NCBI GenBank assembly: GCA_003427395.1
Contig: BFEA01000013.1
Location: 4,751,907 to 4,786,054, forward strand
DNA: 34,148 nucleotides
Direction of reading: 5' to 3'
From: Chara braunii
Lineage: Eukaryota; Streptophyta; Charophyceae; Charales; Characeae
A program made the position numbers and the translations under genes. The notes below the pieces were generated by a model. It was given only the letters and a program-made list of their open reading frames with translations. It made no database searches and was not told the DNA's origin. This document shows, piece by piece, positions 20,131 to 29,824 of this stretch; positions within the stretch are counted from its first letter, which is position 1; every line of letters starts with the position of its first letter.

Positions 20131-21065
20131 ATGGGATAATTGGAAGGCTCATAAGGGAGGGGATTCTTGCACCTTGACCCCCCACTCTCCGGTCTTCCAA
20201 GGCAGCGCTTCGGCCAGGATATCTTTCCAGTCTTGTGGGATGAGGCTAATAATGTATTGGAGGTTAGGTCCTCGCCTATGTCATCCCTTTAAACCTGTGC
20301 TCAGTTCGTGTTCAGTTAACCATTCTTTCCTTTCCTCGCTCCATAGGTGACTTACTCTCCATACCCCATTCTTTACCCATGATAGCCATCTGTGATCTAG
20401 CTGCAGGGGATTATCGCCTTCGTCTGTCACCCAATGGTTGCCGAACAGCGGTTGTCTCAAGACCTCGTCTTTGGACCTTGGTCTATTAATCTTCTTTGGC
20501 AGGATTTCTCTCCATATTCGGATCAAGGCAGTCCAGTATGGGGCGAGATTAGTGACTTCCTCTTCTCGGCTTTCTCCGCCCTGTCTTGGGACTCCATTCC
20601 CTTGTCATGACCCAAAACAGACCCATCATGTTTTCTGGGGAGGCCACTGGAGCCAGCGCTCTGATGCTGTCTAACGCTAATTTATTCCATTCGTTATCCG
20701 GCTTCATCGGAAGCATGATTATCCATTTAGCTTGGAGGGCCCTTGTTTCCTGTCTAGGGTCTATAATCCCTAGCCCCCCGTGCAGTAGTTTCCTCGTGAT
20801 ATAATGCCAGCGATCTTGGGAATACAACCTTCTTAATTGGGGTTCCCTGTCCATAAGTAGGCCCTTGCTCTACGGTTAAGTGCCTTAATCGAGCTATCCG
20901 GTATTGTCCAAATTGAGGCTATGTACCACATCATAGAGAAGACTGAGGTGTTGAGAACTAGAGCTTGACCTATTAGTGAGGTGAATGTGTTTCCCCATCT
21001 CCCTAGTTTGTTAATTTGCTTTGTGAGGACGTTTTGGGCCATTTGGGGTGCCAGACCCTCCATCG
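20131..21065 (-). pseudogene. LINE ORF2 post-RT segment, frameshifted
   Basis: Minus-strand fragments read MEGLAPQMAQNVLTKQ to about 20850, then shift frame to LHGGLGIIDPRQETRALQ (20549-20854). They shift again near 20530 to a Trp-rich segment ending at the TGA at 20281-20283. The sequence around ARAYLWTGN and GGLGI is the conserved FLWxG...KxxGGLGI stretch between RT thumb and zf-RVT of plant LINEs. Two frameshifts and one stop show that this copy is old or was assembled with errors. Confidence 0.88.
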
Positions 21066-21078
21066 TCGATGTTTGCAT
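21066..21078. repeat. Target-site duplication of the LINE (right copy)
   Basis: TCGATGTTTGCAT, identical to 18287-18299, marking the 5' end of the LINE insertion. Confidence 0.93.
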
Positions 21079-21408
21079 AATTGTATCGCTAGTGTTACGA
21101 ACCTTACCTAAAGAGCTGTTTGACTCCTGCCTCCAATGGGCTCTGTCCCAGCATTGCCCCAAAATGTTTGATCAAAGTGGAACTCTGTCTGTGACTAAAC
21201 CCTACTCAAATAGACCTACCCTACACATGATCTTATTGTCTGAAACATTATTACTGAATATGATAGGCGTAGTCCGAGATACAGATCGTGTCAGATCTTA
21301 CCCTATTCCAGGGAAGAATCTGCGTATCACGCTTCCAGATACACAGATCAGCAGTTGAGGAGTCTAACTGATACCCTGTCCAGCCAGAGATCAATCAGAT
21401 TTCAGCCA
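21079..21408. other. Unassigned sequence right of the LINE
   Basis: No supportable gene. It is the other half of the sequence the LINE split. Confidence 0.45.
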
Positions 21409-21665
21409 AGTTGATTACCAGGCGCATACCCTTGCATTCAACTAGTTAACTCTTGCTGTTAATCTGAGCTCCAATCATATGATTTTCAGGATTTTGCTGG
21501 TTATCTATAAGCTGATTACCACACTGATACCCTCGCACTCAGCTAGCCAGCACTTGCTGATAATCTGACCAACAACCAGCAGATTTTCAGAACCTGTTTG
21601 ATTGCCTAAAAGTTGATTACCTGGTCAAAACCTTCGCATTCAACTAATCAATCGAATCTGATAGT
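21409..21665. repeat. 101-bp degenerate tandem repeat
   Basis: Units start at 21409, 21510 and 21611 with AGYTGATTACC, exactly 101 bp apart, followed by GCAYTCAACTA-like and TAATCTGA-like words in register. A partial unit may precede it (from about 21365). Confidence 0.85.
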
Positions 21666-21859
21666 CTCGCCCTAACCCTCTGAGATTCTTGGATCTTCGC
21701 ATTCTCCACAACTAGGGAAGCTTAACGATCCTGCAGCTAGTACCCCTCCAACCATTTTGGTTGCTAGTTGGTTCGGTAGCTTGTGGGTAAGAATGCAATA
21801 AATCGCAGTATGCCAGTGGGACTGTACACTAACTGTGTTTGCTGTCTCCTTGGTTTGGG

Positions 21860-22175
21860 CCTTGCGGGACTTGATCCCGTGACCTACGATTTGTATGTTT
21901 GGTTTGTTAGCTTCAAGCCCTACTGGGCTTGATCCTTAGACCTGTAGCTATTAGTCTCTATCTGGCAGTCTTAAACCCTTAGGCTTTGCTGTTTGTTCAG
22001 TTTCAGCAGTTGCTGAAGTCAACCCAGGGCTTGATCCCATGACCTGTAGTGTGTTTGTGGTGTTTGACTGTTTTTTAGCCTCATTGGGCTTGAACCTTGA
22101 AGCTGTCGCTAGTGGTCTCTACTTCGTAGTCTTAGGCCTTTCAGCCTCATTGTTTTGTCTTTTTCTGCCCCTCTG
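21860..22175. repeat. 160-bp degenerate tandem duplication
   Basis: CTTGATCCCGTGACCTA near 21870 recurs as CTTGATCCCATGACCTG near 22030 (160 bp). TTGATCCTTAGACCTGTAGC at 21929 recurs as TTGAACCTTGAAGCTGTCGC at 22090 (161 bp). Linkers are diverged. Confidence 0.78.
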
Positions 22176-23479
22176 GAAATTGGTAGGCCAGTAGGTCTTT
22201 CTTTTGTGTGTCCTAGCCTTGGGTTCCCTTAGTCTAGGTTTCCATCTAGATACATATAGGTAGATCTTGACTGTTTGGCCATAGATGTTTGCTGTTTGGA
22301 CGGTCAGATAGGTCTGCAGGTGGCTGCTGTGTTGTAGGTCTAGAGAAGTCAGGTAGAAGTAGGAGGAGGCCTACGAATTTGGGAATCTTTCCATTGCTTT
22401 TCTTTTCAGTCTTGGTGGAGGTCGTGTTGCTTTCCTGCTGCGCTATTCTGGGCATGTATGCAGGGCATCTTCTCCACATGCCGCTGGCGGTCATAGCTGG
22501 GGCTGGCCAGCTCCATTGGTGACAAAGCTGGGCTGTGACGAACTATCTTCTGTAACCGCGCGACTTCCTGGGCGACGGGCGTAAGCAGGGATCGGCTGGG
22601 CAAGTTGCATGGATGCCCTCGCTTCCTTTTCGTTTTTGTTGGAATTCGTTGGGCCGGTGTCGGGAAAGTCCGCGCCGACGATTGAGTGACCGCGCCTTAG
22701 CGGGCGCAAGAAATAACGGTTGCCATAGCTCCTTTCTTGTTCTGCTATGAGCACTAGGAATTTTGGTGCGATTAGCGCGCGGGAATTTTTCATTTTTGAA
22801 ATTCGAGCTAATGTCGAGCTCCCGCAGGCTCTCGGAATTGTTTTTCTTTCGGAATTTCCTTTTGCAATTAGGATTTAGGCTAGGAATTTAGGCACCTTGC
22901 AATTTGGCTGCACGACGCTTCTTGCTCGCACGCGCCGTGCCTCGACAGGGTCTGGGCTCTGATTTCCATCCGCGCCTTAATCTTGTGTGTAACTGTAGTT
23001 TTTGGTAGGTGCAATCGCAACTGTAATCTTCTTGTTCTTGATGGCCTTTGTGTTTCCTTCTTTCCCGCCTCGTCTTCGCATGCACACTCTCTTCCTTTGT
23101 TCTAAGTGGTTCCCACGTTTGCATGCCCGGATCGATGCGTTGAGAGTGGATCCGTCCCCCGTGCCGCGGCCTGGACATGCAGACGTAGGCACTTCCTCTC
23201 TTCCTTTGCTTAGGCATAATCCTGGATTCATCGTGCACATAGGCATGCTATAAAATTCGCAAGCGCGATTAATTGCCTCTCTCTGAACTTGGAAGGTTAG
23301 CGCGGTTAGTGAGGATCGGCTAACAAGTAAGTTGGCAGGTGAGTAGATTGGGTCGGGCTATCCGACGGGCTGGCGCTAAGTAAGCGGGGTTGACATGCAA
23401 GCCACGACAGACTGTGGCGCACGGGCGAACCTGACGGGCCTGCTTGGGCTAAGTGGGGTGACAACTCGGTGTTGGTGTG
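22176..23479. other. Unassigned; may include the missing left part of the 5' LTR of element D
   Basis: No gene. The 5' LTR of element D probably begins within this stretch, because the matching 3' LTR appears truncated at its left side and the shared sequence starts without a TG end. A TATAAAAT at 23249-23256 would suit an LTR promoter but is not proven. Confidence 0.4.
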
Positions 23480-23591
23480 AGGCGACGGACTGCCCGCATC
23501 GGAGGTGACGTGGAAAGAGAGAGAGAGAGGGAGAGGAGACGGATCAGGATGATGTCTTTTCCTTTTGTTTTTTCTTCTTCCAACCTTCCTG

Positions 23592-23598
23592 TATAAAT
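23592..23598 (+). promoter_or_regulatory. Candidate TATA box in the LTR of element D
   Basis: TATAAAT, identical in the 3' LTR at 30607-30613. LTR retrotransposons are transcribed from such a promoter. Only motif and position support it. Confidence 0.3.
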
Positions 23599-24335
23599 TT
23601 TGGATTTCTGCCTTGGCCAATTTTGTTGCGGCAACTTCGGATTTTCCTCGTGAATCATCTTGAATTTTGGTGTGCATCATCATTTATCCTCCGCTCTATT
23701 AGATCTTGCATGTTTGACCGTCCGATGGATGCTTGCACTTCCACACTCTCTGGTTGTGGCGTAATTGTCATTCTCAATTTCTTGCAAAATCGGTGGTTTC
23801 TGTTTGAATGCATGTTGTCTTTCCTTTCGATCTGAGATGTGCCCGCTTGTCGATTCCTCACCGTTGCTAAACATGAATGAGTCTGATGGGAATTTCGTTG
23901 TCTTAATGAATGCGCGGGTGAGAACTTGGGATTGCGAGTCGTTCCTGCGGATCCTTCGGATTTGCGCGTAATGGTAGAGCAGATATGTGTACGCAGAAGT
24001 CATGATTGTACGGACCCGTGATTGGTTGTTCGCGATTGACTGTTCGGGAGGGACTAAGGGGTCGCGCACGAATAAGACATGCGCCTTAGGAAAGGGGAAG
24101 GGCAATGATGATGGCTACTAGAAAGTGACGAAATGTGAATTAAGCTAACCCGGATCGTATCTTTTGATCGACCATCGCTTGCGCCCCCTCCCGCTAATCT
24201 GGAACCAGCCCCTCACATAGTCGTGAGTAGATCCTGTGCATGCACGTGTAAGCCCGACCGAAAGGGACAGTGCCTACACTCGTGTCTGCAGGATCTGCGC
24301 GCGGGCCATGACGGCGTTTACGTCGGGTTGACAGG

Positions 24336-24905
24336 ATGTTTCGCATCACGGACCGAGAAAGTTTGCGAGACCCTAAATATCGAAAATATTGGGAATGAAA
24401 GAACACGTACTTCCTCGCTCAGCCTCGCCCCGACCCTCCGAGATTCCCTTACCAGCGAGGAGCCGAACATGTGTGCGATTGGGATATAGGAAGGGCATTG
24501 GATGTTGTTCCTTACACAACCCAATTCCCTGAGTCCCACACTAGCCACGCCTTCTCCGAACCTGGGATTTTCGTCCTAATAACTCACTACCCACGGTACC
24601 GAGTGGTGCTGCCCTTCCACTACTTCACCGATACCCCGTGGCACGCTATTGCTCCTTACTGGCCTCGAACCCCTTGTTCTGAGTGCCAGCGAGACAACAA
24701 GTACCGAGCCTCGGGGTTCGTCAGCCGAACCCGAACGGAGTCTGAACGACGGGCACGCAACCTCCGACTGAGACCTTCGTCGTCTGATTCCCAAGTTTGC
24801 AGCGATCGACGACAGCAGTTGATCAGACAGCGCGATACCCATAGCGTGCACCCTGTCCACCAGGTCCACGACCGACCGCAAAGGCAAAACCAGAAGAGAT
24901 GGTGA
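24336..24905 (+). pseudogene. Reading frame embedded in the 5' LTR of element D
   Basis: From ATG at 24336 this frame contains FRITDRESLRDP, CDWDIGRALD and YRASGFV and runs to a TGA at 24903-24905 except for one TGA at 24396-24398. In the other LTR (31351-31815) the same codon is CGA (31411-31413), so the stop arose by C-to-T change. The two products differ at about a fifth of residues over 108 aligned positions, which is what neutral decay after insertion would give. I do not recognise the protein. It may be an LTR-encoded accessory protein or chance openness. Confidence 0.4.
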
Positions 24906-25323
24906 TTTCCATCTCTTGGGCCTAAGGCATACGAAATATGCTTGAGATCGACGACAGGGGCAATGTTGTGGGGGATTCTGTTCGAGAATGCAAGAGTGTC
25001 TAGATTTGTTAACGACTTGATTACGTCGGGACTCTTATCCCTGTGATGCACTGCGCATGCCAGCTGCCTTATGTTGCACGACATCCGCAACTTTTCATCT
25101 CCTTACACAGTCTGAGAGGCGGTCTATCTGCTCATAAAACCTGAAACGCTGCGCACGGCCCGCACTTGCCCTCTTGCACTTTTACCCCCGAAACTTGCAA
25201 CAGGAGATCTCAGTTTTGTCCTTGGACTCCACCCCCACTTTCCTAAAATCCTTGGCACACCCCCTTTTTCGCACTTCCGGCCCCTATCCCACTCCGATCA
25301 GGAAGTCGCGCTGGGCGTGAGGT

Positions 25324-25336
25324 TGGTATCGGAGCC
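25324..25336 (+). promoter_or_regulatory. Primer-binding site of element D
   Basis: TGGTATCGGAGCC immediately follows the 5' LTR. It differs at one position from the usual TGGTATCAGAGCC complementary to initiator tRNA-Met. Its TGG may overlap the shared LTR end. Confidence 0.85.
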
Positions 25337-25486
25337 GACACGTGGCAGGCTGATGGATTAATAGAAGGAAGTACTTCGCTTAGAGCGACCTGGCGAACAG
25401 AGGGCGACCCAGACAACGGAGCGCGCCGCGACGTGATCCCGTGGTAACAAGGAGCAGATCGGCTGCTCGACGAGCGTCCCCTATGA

Positions 25487-27661
25487 ATGCTCACCCAGCG
25501 GCGAACCAAAATCAAAATCCGAATCCTGCGCTTGACCCGGCTCCGCGGCCTCGTAACACCCATGGCTCCACCGAATCTTTATCTTTTTGATCTTGCACAT
25601 CATTTGGGAGGAGCGTGGTTGGCCACATTGCGCGCACAACAATATGATAACAATGAAGCACGGATTAATATCCCCGCTCGATTAGGAGGGGACGCTCACC
25701 ACTGGTTTAGCAATTACGTTTGGGTAGATCTCCCAACCTTTGAACAAAATTTCTTAAATCGATTTGATTACATTCATCCGGAACAAGCGCTCTTTATGAT
25801 CAAAGATCTAGTTCAAAAACCGCTTGAGTCGATCACCGAATATCGAAACAGGTTTTACCGGATGTTTGTCAAAACCCAACGTGGAGAAGAAGTTGGAAGA
25901 GATCTATTTATTGATGGGCTTCGTAGCAAAGCCATAAGGGCGAAACTGCGAAAGCAGTTCTCCCCTATCAACCACACATTGCAACAGATTATGACCGCAA
26001 CCGAAGAAATGGAGCGAAAATTAGTTGCCAGTTTCCTAAAACGAGATGATTTTCCCAGAGAAGGGGATTCTTCGGAACTGGCCCGAGCAAGGGCTGAGTT
26101 GGCAGCACTTCAGAACAAGTTCGAAAACATGGGCTTCGTTTCTGGCCCCGTCACCTATCTTGAGCAGATCCTGACCAAAAAGTCCCTACCAGTTACAGTC
26201 GAGGGAACGTCTGTATCAGTTTTAGCGGCCCCTGTGCCTTCCCATGAAATTTCGAATAGGACAAACGAAAGTACTGCGGTGCTTGAACTAACCCGCACGT
26301 TAGTTAGTCTGATGCAAGAAAGCAAGAAGGAACAGCGCGAACACAATGCCCGGATAGAATCTCTGATGAGATCGATGCGCCCCATCGCTGTCAAAGTTGC
26401 ACCCATTGTGCAAGCAGCGGTCCCCGCTGCCCAGGCTATGGGCGGAGCCGCAACTAACTTGAGTGTCTGTTACACGTGCCATCAGCCGGGCCACATAGCT
26501 CGAGACTGCCCTCACCGACCCGCACAACCACGAGTCGGAGCGGCCCCGGTGGCTGCTGCACCTGTGACGAATGGGCCAAGGAGGGTGGGAACGATGCTAG
26601 AGGAAATTGAAAATGGAGGAAGTACGATAGCCCCTGCTGAGGAAGCAGCGGAACTCATCCCGCTTGATCAATATGTTGCCTTGGGATATCCGGGACTAGG
26701 GATGATTGGGACAATCCGGCCGGCGGAAGAACGAAAAGAAGTGGCTGAATGGAGACCGTCCTCAAGAGAGATGGAGGCAGGTGGTCCCAACTTTGTCACT
26801 GGGGAAATCGACGTTTTGGACATTGTTCGAGCCTTAGACCACCGGATCCCGTTACCCATAGGGCACTTACTGTCCATATTCGAACAGGCCAACGAACGCA
26901 TGTTGCAGCATTGCAAAGCAAATAGGAAAAGATTTGCTCTTGCCAAGCTAACTACCCAGAAAGGTGAATTCCCGGTTATCGAAGAAAAACCGACTACTCC
27001 TAACACGTCGCATCCGATACGGTTGGGAATAATACAGAAAGATGACAATTTTCTACGGATTAAAACCATCCCGTGGAAATCCGCAGAGTGTGACGTCGAA
27101 GTTTGCGGAATTCCGTATAACGCTATCCTTGATTCGGGAGCGGCAGTCCTGGCTATCTCATTGAGGGTCGTGGAACGGGCTGGGAGAAAGAAAGATCTAA
27201 TTACGTTGGCGGGGGGTGATCATCTTGTCTCAGCGGACAAAGAAAAGATCAAAGCAGTGGGGAGGATGACGAATGTGGCCTCCAGACTAGGGAGGGTTCA
27301 TGCTTTGGGGGATGTGGTAGTATTAGATGTAAACACCTACGATGTCCTCCTAGGATTACCAGCCCTCACGGCATTACGGGCTAACTTGGATTTTGAAAGA
27401 CGGTTTGTCATTCTTCGGAATACAGGCGGAAAGCCATATGTTGTCCCAATGAGATTAACTCTCAGAACCACGTTACCACCAAGACCCCCGCCCGAAATCA
27501 GGAGCTCTCTTCATGTGACCACGTGGAAAGAGCCAAGCCATGAGAAAGAGGCGAGAGGAAGGAAACCTGAACCAACCGACAGCTCCTCTGATAGCGAGGA
27601 TGACTTGGACCCTGTGATCCAAGATATGGTGCACTACTCGATCCGCTACCCCATTCGATAG
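25487..27661 (+). CDS. Gag-protease polyprotein frame of element D
   Basis: A 724-codon open frame. Residues about 50-200 are a retrotransposon gag core (INIPARLGGDAHHWF, FLNRFDY, ITEYRNRF, LFIDGLRSK). A Glu/Lys/Arg-rich, probably coiled-coil stretch follows. The zinc knuckle CYTCHQPGHIARDC is at residues 328-341. A retropepsin domain has catalytic Asp549 in AILDSGAAVLAIS and a second-half motif TYDVLLGLPAL. An acidic Ser/Asp tail ends the frame. The first about 25 residues (MLTQRRTKIKIR) look unlike a gag start; the overlapping frame from ATG 25483 reads a Gln/Asn/Pro-rich start that would join this frame by an indel near 25560-25590. The final TAG (27659-27661) is followed by the same frame leading into RT, so it is either a premature stop or a readthrough site. 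Confidence 0.9.
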   Translation: MLTQRRTKIKIRILRLTRLRGLVTPMAPPNLYLFDLAHHLGGAWLATLRAQQYDNNEARINIPARLGGDAHHWFSNYVWVDLPTFEQNFLNRFDYIHPEQALFMIKDLVQKPLESITEYRNRFYRMFVKTQRGEEVGRDLFIDGLRSKAIRAKLRKQFSPINHTLQQIMTATEEMERKLVASFLKRDDFPREGDSSELARARAELAALQNKFENMGFVSGPVTYLEQILTKKSLPVTVEGTSVSVLAAPVPSHEISNRTNESTAVLELTRTLVSLMQESKKEQREHNARIESLMRSMRPIAVKVAPIVQAAVPAAQAMGGAATNLSVCYTCHQPGHIARDCPHRPAQPRVGAAPVAAAPVTNGPRRVGTMLEEIENGGSTIAPAEEAAELIPLDQYVALGYPGLGMIGTIRPAEERKEVAEWRPSSREMEAGGPNFVTGEIDVLDIVRALDHRIPLPIGHLLSIFEQANERMLQHCKANRKRFALAKLTTQKGEFPVIEEKPTTPNTSHPIRLGIIQKDDNFLRIKTIPWKSAECDVEVCGIPYNAILDSGAAVLAISLRVVERAGRKKDLITLAGGDHLVSADKEKIKAVGRMTNVASRLGRVHALGDVVVLDVNTYDVLLGLPALTALRANLDFERRFVILRNTGGKPYVVPMRLTLRTTLPPRPPPEIRSSLHVTTWKEPSHEKEARGRKPEPTDSSSDSEDDLDPVIQDMVHYSIRYPIR

Positions 27662-29132
27662 AAGACAACTAAAACGTTCGTCCTCACTGAAAAGAATCTG
27701 CAACGAACTCGAGCACTAATCTTTGGAGAACCACTCATAGAGATATCCCGGATGATTGATTCTTTGGAACCCCCTCGAACCCTATATGAAGCGACCACCC
27801 CACTTCTCTCGAGATATCGAGAAAAGAAGGCGTTCTGCGACATTACGGGGTTGCCTCGTTCCTCGCCGACTCCGGGAAAGGAGGTGAGATTGTTACATTT
27901 AGGGGCCGAAGCGAAGCTGGGAAGCGAAGCTTCGGAACCCCTTGAGCGTGATGATCCTACGATGTATGAACACAAAATAAAAATTCCTGAAAAGCCGGCA
28001 TATTGGTCGGATGACGGTGGTGGCGTGACCCCTGAGGAGCACATGGCCATCTGAGAAGAAGATGCACAAATGATTGCTACCGTATTTTCCTGGCGATCGG
28101 ATAACTCCTTCATTTTTGCTCCCCCGAAGCAAAACAGTAACAGGGCAAGCACGAAGTACGTGGCAGTCACCATACATGGCCAATTGTACGAGTTGCACGT
28201 ACCACAGTATGTGCCGAATGAGATTCACCGACTGATTGCCGATATACTCACCGAATATCAAGGGGCGATTAGTGTGACAGACACAGACATCGGGCTGTTT
28301 GTAGTAATCCAACATGGAACTCATCCGGCGATCCATTGCAAGCCATATCGATACTCGCTAACAGAACGGAAGATCGCGTTAGAGAAAATTCGGAAATTTG
28401 AGACTAACGGGTGGATCGAACCCGCCACTGGACCCTGGTCGTTTCCTATAGTGTTAGTTCCAAAGAAAAACGGGTCGATTCGCATTTGCATCGATTATCA
28501 GAAATTGAATGATATCACGATCAAGGATGTGTATCCCCTTCCCCGGATTGATGATTTGCTCGATTGGCTGTGCTAATTATTTCATGGAGTTCGATATTCG
28601 TCATGGTTTTCATCATATTCTGGTGAAGGAGGAGGATCGGCCAAAGACGGCCTTTGTGTTATTTGAGGGTACCTGGCAGTGGATTCGTTGCCCGATGGGG
28701 ATTTGCAATGCACCNCTGGTGAAGGAGGAGGATCGGCCAAAGACGGCCTTTGTGTTATTTGAGGGTACCTGGCAGTGGATTCGTTGCCCGATGGGGATTT
28801 GCAATGCACCAGCCACGTTTCAAAGAGCGATGAATGTCACATTTCAGAATTTCGTGAACAAGACCAGGCTGACGCAGGGCATGATTAATTTCTGCGTCAT
28901 TGTGTACATGGACGATATCGTGGTTTACTTGGAATCGTTCCACGGACATGCTCAGCACATTGAATGGACACTCGGAGTGTTGAAGGACGCTGGTTTCAAG
29001 CTTGCATTGGAGAAGAGTGAGTTTTTCCTTTCGGAAATTTCGTTTTTGGGGTACGTGGTGACGCGAGGAGGCTTACAACGGGATTCGAGAAAGTCGCAAC
29101 CGTCCATGAAGCCCCCACGCCTACCACACTGA
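27662..29132 (+). pseudogene. Reverse transcriptase of element D
   Basis: In the same frame as gag, a linker (27662-28051) meets a TGA (28052-28054). RT then begins: [44 protein letters not shown] and [13 protein letters not shown] frameshift at about 28570 moves the reading to FMEFDIRHGFHHI, CPMGICNAPATFQRAM and the catalytic YMDD (28905-28916). At about 29090 it shifts back. A 95-bp duplication around an N at 28715 is in frame (96 bp) but repeats the segment before the NAPATFQ motif and is an assembly fault. Catalytic residues are intact, so decay is by indels and stops. Confidence 0.9.
28620..28810. other. Assembly gap: single N between two identical 95-bp copies
   Basis: 28620-28714 and 28716-28810 are identical and separated by one N at 28715. 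A single N flanked by an exact overlap is the product of joining two contigs without merging their overlap. The RT coding sequence needs only one copy. Confidence 0.95.
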
Positions 29133-29812
29133 CGCAAGTTCGGGCCTTTCTGGGACTGGCCTCGTACTACCGTCGATTTATCAAGGGTTTTGCTGCTATC
29201 GCACGGCCCCTAACGAATCTTTTGCGGAAGGACCAGCCACTGAACTGGGACGCGGAGTGTCAGCAGACCTTTTTCACCTTGAAGGAGGCTTTGGCTACGG
29301 CGCCTATCTTAGTTTGGCCCGATCCGGAAAAGCAGTTCATACTCGTTACGGACTGGCAGCTTGAACCGATCTGCACTATTGGCTCAAAAGGGGAACGACG
29401 ACCGAGAACACGTCATCGAGTACGCTTCGCGAACGGTGCCAGATGAGAGGAGAAACAATTCGGCTCCGCAAGGCAAATGTTATGCTGCCGTGTGGGGAGT
29501 CCAACATTTCCATCCGTATCTGTACGGACAGAAATTCCTCGTTGTCACGGACCATGAGCCCTTGCTGGCTCTCAAGAAGCTTACCAACTACACGGGCATG
29601 ATTGGGTGTTGGGCTGTGCGACTGCAAAATACGATTTTGATATCGTCGACCGGAAGACGGAGAAGCATGGCAACGCTGACGGGCTGGCACGATTACATCG
29701 GCCCAACAAGGTAGCCAAGGGTGACGAGATTGCACCGTGGAAAGAGCCAGAGACGAACAGCGAGCCCTTGTACGGGCAGGTGGCCATCCTTCCTCGGCCT
29801 GCTAAGAAGTGA
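29133..29812 (+). pseudogene. RT connection and RNase H of element D, frameshifted
   Basis: LTQVRAFLGLASYYRRFIKG leads into the connection and RNase H (ILVTDW with the first catalytic Asp; EYASRTVPDERR; FLVVTDHEPLLALKKLT with another catalytic Asp; HGNADGLARL with the last). Frameshifts near 29370 and 29627 separate the pieces. The last segment returns to the gag frame and ends in a TGA at 29810-29812, beyond which the same frame continues into the zinc-finger segment. Confidence 0.9.
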
Positions 29813-29824
29813 TTGGCGGTTGCA

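Larger units (their letters stand above)
18299..21065 (-). mobile_element. 5'-truncated LINE (non-LTR retrotransposon)
   Basis: The plus-strand T tract at 18299-18326 is the poly(A) tail of a minus-strand insertion. A perfect 13-bp target-site duplication flanks it (18287-18299 and 21066-21078), the mark of target-primed reverse transcription. The coding part begins directly at 21065 within the post-RT region of ORF2, so endonuclease and RT catalytic domains were lost on insertion. 18327-19059 is the 3' untranslated region. About 2.77 kb in all. The copy cannot move by itself. Confidence 0.95.
23480..25323 (+). repeat. 5' LTR of element D (right part; left limit uncertain)
   Basis: Direct repeat of 30495-32337. 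The right end is set by the PBS at 25324. The shared block starts with AGGCGACGGAC, but a typical TG end is missing there, so the LTR may begin further left. A candidate TATA box (TATAAAT, 23592-23598) is present in both copies. An open frame inside (24336-24905, one stop) is also present in both copies. Confidence 0.88.

Noticed and set aside
22246-23253. Several open frames of 65-116 codons on both strands
   Set aside because: No domain or conservation cue; region is more likely retrotransposon LTR or flank.
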